NCBI RefSeq assembly: GCF_029960785.1
Contig: NZ_JASBQE010000059.1
Coordinates: forward strand, 1-64,000
Source of the DNA: Polyangium sp. 15x6
Lineage (GTDB): Bacteria > Myxococcota_A > Polyangia > Polyangiales > Polyangiaceae
DNA: 64,000 bases
Direction: 5' to 3'
Shown here: piece by piece, positions 1 through 7,653 of the stretch
How the letters are laid out: the number at the start of each line of letters is the position of its first letter
Numbering within the stretch: the first letter of the stretch is position 1
Notes under the pieces: model-generated
Told to the model about the DNA's origin: nothing
What the model saw: only the letters and a program-made list of their open reading frames with translations
Databases searched by the model: none
Translations under genes and position numbers: made by a program

Positions 1-219
1 AGCGGCGGCGCAGGCGGCGCAGGCGGCGCAGGCGGCGATGGCGGCAGCGGCGGCCCAGGCAGCGCAAGCGGCAGCGGCGCAAGCGGCAGCGGCGGCGCGG
101 GCGGCGGCGGTCACGGCCATGGTTGCAGCTTCCGCGCGGCTGGCGACTCCGCCGGAGACGCGTCCCTCCTCGGCCTCGCCTTTGCTGGCCTGCTCGCCCT
201 CCGGCGCCGCCGCGACTGA
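1..219 (+). CDS. C-terminus of a MYXO-CTERM surface protein (partial, 5' end outside window)
   Basis: The frame is open from base 1 and stops at TGA 217-219. It begins with about 40 residues of almost pure Gly/Ser/Ala repeats, followed by a short tripartite tail: a cysteine in 'HGCSF', a hydrophobic helix rich in Leu and Ala (LLGLAFAGLLAL), and a terminal cluster RRRRD. Cys, helix and Arg cluster in that order is the layout of MYXO-CTERM sorting signals, which in myxobacteria are thought to anchor or export surface proteins. The Gly-rich stretch is probably a flexible linker between an ectodomain outside the window and the anchor. The function of the protein cannot be told from this fragment. 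Confidence 0.72.
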   Translation, partial: SGGAGGAGGAGGDGGSGGPGSASGSGASGSGGAGGGGHGHGCSFRAAGDSAGDASLLGLAFAGLLALRRRRD

Positions 220-387
220 TTGCATCTCTCCCGCAGTCCCACATCCGCGCCGAGAGCGCGCCCAGCCGCTCGGCTGCACGACGCGCACATGCCCCCGAAT
301 CCCGGCATAAAGGAAAAAGTCTTCCCCGAGGACTCGCCGCCGTGACCGCGCTTGATTCGATCCATGGACAGTGCAAGAAGGAGCGCC

Positions 388-903
388 ATGATTCTTCCCA
401 AAAAACGTGACCCGCGGTTCATCACCGTCCGCCGCGGAGGGCTCCTGGATGAAGGCACCCATCACGCGTTGGCAATCTGGGCCGCAGATTGCGCGCAGCA
501 CGTCCTGGGGTTTTTCGATGAATACAGGCCAGACGATGACCGGCCGCGGAGAGCGATTGCACTCGTGCGAGCGTGGACCCGAGGTGAGGCCACAATGAAA
601 GAGTGTCACAAGGCGGCGTTCGCTTCCAACGCCGCAGGCCGCGAGGCGCCCCCCGCCGCCCGGTTGGCTGCCCTGTCGGCGGGTCAGGCGGTGGCCGTGG
701 CGCATGTCGCCGCCCATGAGTTGGGGGCTGCGGCGTACGCCATCAGGGCTGCCAGGGAAGCCGCACCCTCGGGCCAAGGGGACGCGGCTGCGCGAGCCGA
801 ACGCCAATGGCAGTGGGAACAACTGCCCGACGAAATACGAGACCTCGTTCTCGACGACCAAAAACTGCGAAACGCACTCTGTTGGAACGTGTTCGTCGAC
901 TGA
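388..903 (+). CDS. Imm-5-like putative immunity protein
   Basis: A soluble protein of 171 residues. The middle reads 'RGEATMKECHKAAFASNAAGR', then an alanine-rich segment with 'AGQAVAVAHVAAHELGAAAYAIRA', which is the pattern I know from proteins annotated as Imm-5-like immunity domains of polymorphic-toxin systems. The ATG at 388 is preferred over an upstream in-frame start at 352 because a strong AGAAGGAG Shine-Dalgarno lies just before it. No cognate toxin is visible on either side: the upstream gene is a surface protein and the next gene is convergent. It may be an orphan immunity gene that protects against toxins of kin. The family call rests on motif recall only. Confidence 0.6.
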   Translation: MILPKKRDPRFITVRRGGLLDEGTHHALAIWAADCAQHVLGFFDEYRPDDDRPRRAIALVRAWTRGEATMKECHKAAFASNAAGREAPPAARLAALSAGQAVAVAHVAAHELGAAAYAIRAAREAAPSGQGDAAARAERQWQWEQLPDEIRDLVLDDQKLRNALCWNVFVD

Positions 904-936
904 GCCGACGGCACTGCAGCGGCGTGAGGCGACCTT

Positions 937-1794
937 TCAGGGGGCCGGCAGCAGGTCCCCGAACCGCGCGTCTCCCTCGAGCGACCAAGGGAGCGATTTG
1001 CGGGTCGCCTCGGCCACGGGGCCATTATAACGATGTCCCACGTCGGCGGTTTTTACGATACGCGTCGGAATCTTTGCCTCTCTCAGCCGCGCTGCCGCCC
1101 AGCGGGCGTCCCTCTCGCAGAACTTTTGAGAGCAGATGAAGAGCACGCGGTTGCCGCCGCCCTTGGCGAAAGCCTGCGCAACGTCGGGCTTCCACGCGTC
1201 ATGGCCGCCTTCGATGAGCACGAGCCGCGGAAAATCCGCAGGGCGGCGGCTGGCGATCGCGACGCCTTGAATCGCGCCGAGGGAAAAGCCCATGTAAAGT
1301 GGAGGGCCGGGATCCACGTAATCGGGATAAGCCGCCGCGAGCGCCCGAAGGCCGGCGTCGATCTCCAGCTCGAGCACGGCGTTGCTCTCGTAGGTGAAGC
1401 GAATGTCGTCCGGGCCGGGAGAATCGTCGCGCGGGATGCCGCGAGGGCACAAGATGAACGCGCGATCCTCGAATAAGTCGCGAACGGCCTGACATTGCCA
1501 TTCGGGCCGACCGTAATTGCCATGCACGGCGATGACGACGGGCCGGCGCGACGTCGCGCCGTTCGGCAGAGATACGACGGCCGCGGGATGACCGGGCACC
1601 GTGAGATCGACGAAGGGCGACGCGGCTCGGAGCGGACTCGGCTCCTTCGGCGCGACGACGGCCGAGGGCAGAGCCGGCGGCGCGCTCGGACTCGGGCTCG
1701 CGGTGGGCGCCGCGGCGCTGGGCTCGGCGCGGCGCGAGTCGCAGGAGGACGCGAGAGCCAAGAGGAGCGTGAGGATCGGCAGCGATCGAAACAC
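937..1794 (-). CDS. Lipoprotein alpha/beta hydrolase
   Basis: A protein of 285 residues. It begins with a hydrophobic signal peptide and a lipobox-like 'LALASSC', followed by a Pro/Ala/Ser-rich linker (about residues 22-60) typical of lipoproteins, so it probably sits in the outer membrane or periplasm. The body is an alpha/beta hydrolase: 'VIAVHGNYG' supplies the oxyanion strand, 'GFSLGA' is the nucleophile elbow with the catalytic Ser, and 'VGHRYNG' near the end is the likely catalytic His. The substrate is unknown; esterase or peptidase activity would fit. Translation starts at GTG 1794, with no obvious Shine-Dalgarno. It is convergent with the immunity-like gene and stands alone. Confidence 0.75.
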   Translation of the reverse strand: MFRSLPILTLLLALASSCDSRRAEPSAAAPTASPSPSAPPALPSAVVAPKEPSPLRAASPFVDLTVPGHPAAVVSLPNGATSRRPVVIAVHGNYGRPEWQCQAVRDLFEDRAFILCPRGIPRDDSPGPDDIRFTYESNAVLELEIDAGLRALAAAYPDYVDPGPPLYMGFSLGAIQGVAIASRRPADFPRLVLIEGGHDAWKPDVAQAFAKGGGNRVLFICSQKFCERDARWAAARLREAKIPTRIVKTADVGHRYNGPVAEATRKSLPWSLEGDARFGDLLPAP

Positions 1795-2439
1795 GGGCTT
1801 TCGTGTTTAAGCGAAACATCTTCTTTGCACCAGCGATCCGCTCGTCGGCGGGGAGCTCTCTCGCGAGCGGGGCGGATCACAGCGGCGCGGGACGGGCTCG
1901 GGCAAGAAGAATGGGCGCGCCCCGAGCGAGGACGCGGACGCGGGGACGAAGCCGAGGCCCCGGCGCCGAAGAAGGCCGGCAAGGGCGCGAAAAAGGCGCC
2001 CGAGAAGCAGGGGAAGTTGTTCTAGACCTGCTCGGGGCTCCGGCCGCCCGTGGCGTGGGCGCCGACCCGTTGCGCGCGCCCTCGCCGCGGCGTGGACGAG
2101 GGCGCGGAAACGTGGACCCATCTCCCGCCGCGGCGTGGACGAGGGTGCGGAAACGACGCCCGACCCCCCGCCACGACGTCGACGAGGGATCGGAAACGTG
2201 TCGGAACACACCTCCACGGCGAGGCCGAGCCCTGCGCAACACGACGTGCCCCCTCGCCGCGCCGAGGCCGGGGCCCCGGCAGCGTCGCCGATCCCTCCGG
2301 CACGCCGCTGCGCCGCCTTCGGCAACGGCGCCCTCCCCGCGCCACGGTCGAGAACTTCCTCTGCGGACCAGGACGTTCCGCTGGCTACCCGCCTCTGACA
2401 CCGTTGATGCACGGTACAATGCTCGGTTAGGATGGCCGC
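1795..2439. other. 645-base gap between the hydrolase and the RHS gene
   Basis: I see no convincing gene here. Near 1900-2025 on the plus strand there is a short Lys/Ala/Pro-rich reading frame ending in 'KKAPEKQGKLF' and TAG at 2023-2025, which could be the tail of a lost basic protein, but no start can be supported. Bases 2041-2298 hold a 43-bp tandem repeat, listed separately. The last 40 bases carry the translation signals of the RHS gene. Confidence 0.5.
2041..2298. repeat. 43-bp tandem repeat array (about five to six degenerate units)
   Basis: Units begin at 2084, 2127, 2170, 2213 and 2256, an exact 43-base period. The first two are nearly identical over the core GCCGCGGCGTGGACGAGGG followed by a GCGGAAACG block. 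The third keeps GACGAGGG and CGGAAACG, and the fourth and fifth are increasingly diverged. A further degraded unit may occupy 2041-2083. The period is not a multiple of three, so reading frames across it are artefacts and the array is non-coding. It ends about 140 bases upstream of the RHS gene. Confidence 0.8.
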
Positions 2440-5400
2440 ATGCCTACATCCCCAGCGCCCGACGCTGCTGCTCCCCCCGGCATGTGCCCCGGCGTGGTCG
2501 TCCTCGGTGGGGGCGGCGGCGCGGGTGGCGGGGATGGTGACGGCAGCGGCGGCAAGGACGGCAGCGGCGGCAGCGGCAGCGGGAGCGGCGAAGGGGGCGC
2601 GGGGGACGGGAAAGACGCGCGGGGAGCTCCCGATTACCAGAAGTATCCCGAGTGCGGGTATGCGTCGCACCCGGTCGACGTCGTCACCGGCCGAGCGTTC
2701 ACGCATCCGATCACGGATCTGGAGCTGCCGGGCCCGCTGCCGCTCGCGTTCCAGCGCATGTACAGCTCCAAGATGGCCGCGCGCGATGCGGGCCTGGGGT
2801 ACGGCTGGGGCCATACGTTCGGCTGGGAGATCGAGGTCGGGCGGCGTCGGATCACGGTATGGAACGAGCAAGGGATCGCCGTCGATTTTCCGATGATCGA
2901 GGCCGGGCGCGAGGTCATCGGGCCCTGGGGCTGGCTCCTGCGACGCGAGCAGGAGGGCTTCTCGCTCGACGCCGACGACGGGGTCTGGCGCCGGTTTTCC
3001 CCGGCGAGCGCAGGGAGCAAGCGTCATCGGCTCGCGGCGATCGAGGATCGCAACCATAACCGCATCGCGCTCACCTACCGAGACGGGGCGCTCGTCGAGA
3101 TCGTGGACAGCGCCGGGCGGACCCTCCGCGTGCATACCACGCCGGAAGGGCGGATCGCGTCTCTCGAGGTCAAGAACGCCCTCGTGGGCGGGCGCTGGGT
3201 GGCGTTTGCCACGTACACCTACGACGAGCACGGGGATCTGATCGCGGCCCGGGACGCAGACGGCTTCGCCTCGCGCTACGCATACGACGACGAGCACCGG
3301 CTCACGGCCGATACGGACCGGACGGGCCTCACCTTCCATTTCGTGTACGATCACGAGGGCCGCTGCATCGAGTCGTGGGGCGACTACCCGGGCAAGCGCG
3401 ATCCGAGCCTGTGCGACGGGCTGCCGGAGCGGCTTGCGGACGACAAGACGCGGGCGAAGGGGATCCATCACTGCCGGTTCGACTACCAGCCGGGCGGCTA
3501 CAGCGAGGTCGCCGACTCGACCCAGGTGCGGCGCTTCTTCGGCAACGAGCACGGGACGCTGGACAAGCGCGTCGAGGGCAGCGCCGTGACGACGGCGACG
3601 TATCGCGCGGACGGGCATATCGTTTCACGCACCGACCCGCTGGGCGCGACCACCGTATTCGAGCGCGACGCGCGGGGGCGGCTGCTCGGGGTGAAAGACC
3701 CGCTGGGGCGGGTGACGGCGCTGGAGCGGGACGGCAATGGGCTGCCGATCGCGGTCACGGACCCGGCCGGCGGGGTGACGCGGATCGAGCGGGATCCGCG
3801 CGGGAATGTCCTTCTCGTCACCGACGCGGCCGGGGGCGTGAGCTCGTATCGCCACGATGACCGGGGCCTGTTGACAGAGGCGGTCTCGCCCACGGGGGCG
3901 CGCACGCAGTACGCGTATGATGCGCAGGGCAACCTGGTCGCGGCCACGATGGCGAATGGCGGGGTGTTTCGATTCGTCTACGACGCGCTGGGGAGGCGCT
4001 TGTCGTACACGGATCCTCTGGGCGCCGAGACGCGGTATGCCTATTCGGAGCGCGGTGATCTGGTCATGGTGCGCGACGCCGCGGGTGGGGTGACGCGTTA
4101 TGGGTACGACGGCGAGGGTCACCTGACCCGGGTGGTGGAGCCGAAAGGGCACGTCATAGAGCTCGTATGGGGCGGTTATCACAAGCTCTGCCAGCGGACG
4201 GACGCGAACGGCAACGTCGTGCGCTTGCGGTACAACCTCGAGGGCGAGCTCGTCGAGGTGCACAACGAGCGCGGGGAGGTGCACCGGCTGACCTACAGCA
4301 CGAGCGGGCTCTTGACGGGTGAGACGACGTTCGACGGGCGGGTGCTGCGCTACCGGAGCGACCTCGGCGGGCGGGTCGTGAAGATCGAGAATGGCGCGCG
4401 GGAGGTAACGGGGATGGAGTACGACCTCGCCGGGAAGCTCGTGAAGCGGTCGCTGCATGATGGCTCGGTGGAGGAGTACGCGTATGATTTGCTCGGCAAT
4501 CTGGTCGCGGTGACGGGCCCAGCGGGCGAGTTCCGCTTCGCGCGCGACGCGCTCGGGCAGGTCGTGCGCGAGGCGCAGGTGGTCGGGGGGAAGGAGCACT
4601 GGGTCGAGAGCCTGTTCGACGGCGAGGGGGAGCGGATCGGGCGCAAGACGTCGCTCGGCCATACCGAGGCGGTGACGCGCGGGGCGCTCGGCGAGCGGGC
4701 GCGGACGGTGCTCGACGGTGGGCAGGTGGTGGAGCACCAGGCGGATATCCTGGGCCGGGAGACGGCGCGCGCGCTGTCGGGCGGCGGCTGGCTGCAGAGC
4801 CAGTACGACGCGATGGGCCGGGTGATAAGGCGGCGCGCGGGGGGCGCGGTGGTCGAGCCGTGGGGGCGCGCGGGCGAGCCGGAATGGCTGGGGGCGAGGC
4901 CGGAGGGGCTGACGGTCGACACGGCATACCGCTACGACGAGAGCGGCGAGCTCCTCGAGTCGTGGGATCGCGCGAAGGGGCCGACGCGATACGAATACGA
5001 TCCCGTGGGCCAACTGCTCGCGATGGTCCCCGAGAAGGCGCGTGCGGAGCTGTTCCGGTACGATACAGCGGGTAACCTGCACGAGGCGGGCGAGGGCGCC
5101 GGGGAGCGGGTGTACGGGCGCGGGAACAGGCTCTTGCGCAAGGGGGATACGGAGTATCGGTGGGACGATGACGGGCGTCTCGTCGAGAAGCGGTGGCGGG
5201 ACGGGACAAGCGGGAGGGAAGAGCTCTGGCGGTACGCGTGGAATGGTGCCGGGCTGTTGCAGGAGGTGGAGCGGCCGGACGGACTGCGCGTCGAGTTCGG
5301 GTATGATCCGTTCGCGCGGCGGGTCTCGAAGCGGGTGACGCGCGCGGGGGCGCTGCGACGTGAGCGGGTGGCCGTGTCGGAGACGCGGTTCGTATGGGAT

Positions 5401-6243
5401 GGGGAGGTGCTCGTCCACGAGATCGAAGCACGTGCGCAGGCGGGCGGGGACCCGGTGGTCGAGGAGCGGACGTACTGGTTCGAGGATGATGGATTCGCGC
5501 CCGTAGCGCACAAGGAGCGCCGGCACGATGACGTGGGGAGGGAGCGCGGGGGGTGGTTCCATTATGTGAACGACCCAATCGGGACGCCGGAGCGGCTGAT
5601 TGGGTCGGATGGCGCGGTGGCGTGCGAGCTGCGCCGGAGCGCGTGGGGCGAGACGGAGGAAGCGCCGGGCGGGAAGGCGAGCACGAGGATACGGTTTCAG
5701 GGGCAGTACGAGGATGAGGAGACGGGGTTACGGTACAACCGGTTCCGGTATTATGATGCGGGGTCGGGGAGGTTCGTCAGCGCAGATCCGATTGGGCTTC
5801 TTGGAGGGTTCAATGGCCACGCATATGTACCCAGCCCAATCACCGACATCGACCCGCTGGGGCTCAAAAAGTCCAGGTCCATCAGGAACGCGCAACAGGA
5901 GCTTCGAGACCTTGGAGCGCTCAGTGGACGATCGAGGAGCGACATTGAGAAGGAGTTGAAAAGTCGCGGATATAGATCCTGTGCCGCAGAAAGCGGTGGA
6001 ACCGTTTGGACAAAGAAGATGTCCAAAGGGCAGACTGCGGTCGTTCGACTCGATCCCGCCGAGCAACGCGATCCGCCGAGGGGGTTTGCAGACGAGGTCC
6101 CGCATGCGCACAAGGAGATCATCGCGACCGCTGCGGTCAACAACCGCGGCAACTTCAAACGACGGGCGACGAAGCTCAACGACTCGGCTACGAAGACGGA
6201 CGACCCGCGCCAAACGCATATTCCGATCCTATGGGACACATGA
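2440..6243 (+). CDS. RHS-repeat polymorphic toxin
   Basis: A protein of 1267 residues. The N-terminus has a short PAAR-like Pro/Gly segment ('PPGMCPGVVVLGGGGG') and a Gly/Ser/Asp linker to about residue 60. A DUF6531-type segment follows ('HPVDVVTGRAF'), then some 900 residues of YD/RHS repeats such as 'YRYDESGELLE' and 'YEYDPVGQLLA', and the RHS core end 'RYNRFRYYDAGSGRFVSADPIGL...DPLGL' at about residues 1095-1145. The final 125 residues after DPLGL are a separate, less GC-rich toxin domain with 'GGTVWTKK', 'AVVRLDP' and 'PHAHKEI'. RHS proteins encapsulate such C-terminal toxins and release them into rivals. An AGGATGG Shine-Dalgarno precedes ATG 2440. The toxin activity is not identified; a nuclease is a guess from the polar His/Lys motif. 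Confidence 0.9.
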   Translation: MPTSPAPDAAAPPGMCPGVVVLGGGGGAGGGDGDGSGGKDGSGGSGSGSGEGGAGDGKDARGAPDYQKYPECGYASHPVDVVTGRAFTHPITDLELPGPLPLAFQRMYSSKMAARDAGLGYGWGHTFGWEIEVGRRRITVWNEQGIAVDFPMIEAGREVIGPWGWLLRREQEGFSLDADDGVWRRFSPASAGSKRHRLAAIEDRNHNRIALTYRDGALVEIVDSAGRTLRVHTTPEGRIASLEVKNALVGGRWVAFATYTYDEHGDLIAARDADGFASRYAYDDEHRLTADTDRTGLTFHFVYDHEGRCIESWGDYPGKRDPSLCDGLPERLADDKTRAKGIHHCRFDYQPGGYSEVADSTQVRRFFGNEHGTLDKRVEGSAVTTATYRADGHIVSRTDPLGATTVFERDARGRLLGVKDPLGRVTALERDGNGLPIAVTDPAGGVTRIERDPRGNVLLVTDAAGGVSSYRHDDRGLLTEAVSPTGARTQYAYDAQGNLVAATMANGGVFRFVYDALGRRLSYTDPLGAETRYAYSERGDLVMVRDAAGGVTRYGYDGEGHLTRVVEPKGHVIELVWGGYHKLCQRTDANGNVVRLRYNLEGELVEVHNERGEVHRLTYSTSGLLTGETTFDGRVLRYRSDLGGRVVKIENGAREVTGMEYDLAGKLVKRSLHDGSVEEYAYDLLGNLVAVTGPAGEFRFARDALGQVVREAQVVGGKEHWVESLFDGEGERIGRKTSLGHTEAVTRGALGERARTVLDGGQVVEHQADILGRETARALSGGGWLQSQYDAMGRVIRRRAGGAVVEPWGRAGEPEWLGARPEGLTVDTAYRYDESGELLESWDRAKGPTRYEYDPVGQLLAMVPEKARAELFRYDTAGNLHEAGEGAGERVYGRGNRLLRKGDTEYRWDDDGRLVEKRWRDGTSGREELWRYAWNGAGLLQEVERPDGLRVEFGYDPFARRVSKRVTRAGALRRERVAVSETRFVWDGEVLVHEIEARAQAGGDPVVEERTYWFEDDGFAPVAHKERRHDDVGRERGGWFHYVNDPIGTPERLIGSDGAVACELRRSAWGETEEAPGGKASTRIRFQGQYEDEETGLRYNRFRYYDAGSGRFVSADPIGLLGGFNGHAYVPSPITDIDPLGLKKSRSIRNAQQELRDLGALSGRSRSDIEKELKSRGYRSCAAESGGTVWTKKMSKGQTAVVRLDPAEQRDPPRGFADEVPHAHKEIIATAAVNNRGNFKRRATKLNDSATKTDDPRQTHIPILWDT

Positions 6244-6704
6244 AGAACCGCGCCGCCCCCACCCCCGCTGAGGTCGAAGCGATCGCGAAGCTCGCACGCA
6301 CAATCGGTGAGAACCCGCGCGATCGCGAATCCTTGTCACTGGCTGCCGAGCAGATCGCCACTGGGAATGGCGAACTCGTCTTCAATGGCTTGTTCGATAC
6401 ACAGCGCGGCACCGACGGAGACGACGCCTCGGCGATCAACGGCACGATGTCATTGCTGGAGTCGATGATGGGCACGAGCCCGGGCGTGGGAGGTTATCTC
6501 ATGGCGAGGCTTTATCCCATCGCAAGGCGCCGGTATTTCCACCACACATGCGACGCCATCGAGCTCTGGATGGCCGACAGCACGAGCGAAGAGCTCGCCG
6601 AGAACCTGTCGAGGCTCGCGAAGGAAGGCGTCCGTCCGGTATTGCGGCGGAGCTACGAGGCATGGGCAGCCCAAATCCGCCAATTTCGTAAACCAGCCGG
6701 GTGA
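6240..6704 (+). CDS. Probable immunity protein of the RHS toxin
   Basis: A soluble protein of 154 residues, acidic in its N-terminal half and helical in appearance, with no motif I recognise. Its ATG at 6240 overlaps the TGA of the toxin gene (ATGA), so the two are translationally coupled. That is the arrangement expected for a toxin and its immunity protein. The role is inferred from position and size. An in-frame ATG at 6231 is possible but would overlap the toxin gene further. Confidence 0.7.
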   Translation: MKNRAAPTPAEVEAIAKLARTIGENPRDRESLSLAAEQIATGNGELVFNGLFDTQRGTDGDDASAINGTMSLLESMMGTSPGVGGYLMARLYPIARRRYFHHTCDAIELWMADSTSEELAENLSRLAKEGVRPVLRRSYEAWAAQIRQFRKPAG

Positions 6705-6779
6705 GCAAGCGGAAGCGTTCAGTCCCAGAGCCAGCCACGGTTCTCTCTGGTAGCCGACCTCCTCCCCCAAGAAACGCCG

Positions 6780-6810
6780 TTGACACCTCCGCCACGCTGT
6801 CGGTTACCCT
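6780..6810 (+). promoter_or_regulatory. Candidate promoter upstream of the chimeric remnant
   Basis: TTGACA at 6780-6785 is a perfect sigma-70 -35 box. A TACCCT -10-like box lies at 6805-6810 (19-base spacer); GTTACC at 6803 would give 17. The downstream start codon is at 6829. It may be the surviving promoter of the gene whose N-terminus remains at 6829. Confidence 0.4.
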
Positions 6811-6828
6811 GACCCGGGTACCCAGAAC

Positions 6829-7149
6829 ATGACCCAAGCCGACGTCCGAAAGCGCCTCGTCGAAGCGCTCGAAGCCGATCTCGTCGGTCCCTTCGTCCCC
6901 GACGCACACTCGAAGCGTGGGACCGAAGTCGCTGCGTTTTCTACTTCGTATGTGGAGAGCGCAAAGCTGTGCGGGCTCGACCCGAAAGCGTATCTGCGCA
7001 CGGCGGTCATGGCTGCGCTGCGCGGAGAGCGGATCACGCTGCCGCACGAGGTCGCAGCCGCGCGATGGCGCGAGGAGAACAGCACGCCGTGTCCCACGAA
7101 AAGTGGACGTCGCCTGCAGCTCAGGTTACCAACCTCGGAGAGGAGTGAC
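6829..7149 (+). pseudogene. Chimeric remnant: helicase-like N-terminus joined to an IS66 transposase C-terminus
   Basis: The frame opens with ATG 6829. Residues 1-34 ('MTQADVRKRL...ADLVGP...') look like the start of large SF2 helicases seen in defence loci such as DrmA-type proteins, but the sequence breaks off before any helicase motif. From about residue 35 it reads 'YVESAKLCGLDPKAYLRTAV' and 'ERITLPHEV', the C-terminal segment of IS66-family transposases (DDE_Tnp_IS66_C). No DDE catalytic core, accessory IS66 genes or inverted repeats are present. The frame runs on without a stop into the start codon of the next real gene at 7150. I read this as an IS66 insertion that deleted a host gene and then decayed. 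The helicase assignment is tentative; the IS66 part is firmer. Confidence 0.6.
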
Positions 7150-7455
7150 ATGCGACAGTTTTTGTTTGGGCTCTCGTTCTCCGTCGTGTTCATGATCGGC
7201 TGCGCCGTTGGCACCCTACAGGCCCGCCAGGTCGCCATCGCGAATGAGCCCGCGCCACCTGGCGTCAAGCAGTGGGAGATCCGCTGCTACTCGGCGGAAT
7301 CCATGGGTGGAAAGCTTGCCCTGTATGATGGTGATGGGTTGCAGGAGTGGAACAATGCGTTGGGAAAACTCGGCGCTGCGGGCTGGGAGCCTGCTTGGTT
7401 CGTTGACGCGAACGGGTATGGGCTGGGCGTGTGTATGAAGCGCCCCAAGCCATGA
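7150..7455 (+). CDS. Small exported or membrane-anchored hypothetical protein
   Basis: A protein of 101 residues. It starts with a typical signal or anchor segment (MRQFLFGLSFSVVFMIGC), followed by a small soluble domain with 'WEIRCYSAESM', 'WNNALGKLGAAGWEPAWFV' and 'GYGLGVCMKRP'. The Gly-Trp-Glu pattern after a helix resembles DUF4177-like small domains. The start at ATG 7150 is fixed by GGAGAGGAG immediately upstream, although the frame is open much further upstream through the transposase remnant. The function is unknown. The Cys in 'MIGC' could be lipidated. Confidence 0.7.
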   Translation: MRQFLFGLSFSVVFMIGCAVGTLQARQVAIANEPAPPGVKQWEIRCYSAESMGGKLALYDGDGLQEWNNALGKLGAAGWEPAWFVDANGYGLGVCMKRPKP

Positions 7456-7653
7456 CAACCGCCGATTGAAGGCTCGGGCCCTTCGCGAGACCAGCGCTCG
7501 GCTGTCGCGAGCTGCCAGGTCGAGCAATACGGGGCAAAGCTGAGCACCGAAAATGGTGGCCGGATGGATGCCCGGCCAGTTTCGCCTCGTGGGACCGCCG
7601 TACGCCCGCGTTCGGCGGTTGACGCGGCGCCGCGGGTTCGATAACCGCGATGC

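Noticed and set aside
2395-2420. CTGACA with TACAAT as a promoter of the RHS gene
   Set aside because: The boxes are only 14 bases apart and TTGATG is closer still. The spacing is too short for a sigma-70 site, so it is not listed as a feature.
1807-3618. A 603-codon minus-strand frame across the tandem repeat and the RHS gene start
   Set aside because: It overlaps the RHS coding sequence antisense and runs through a 43-bp repeat whose period is not a multiple of three.
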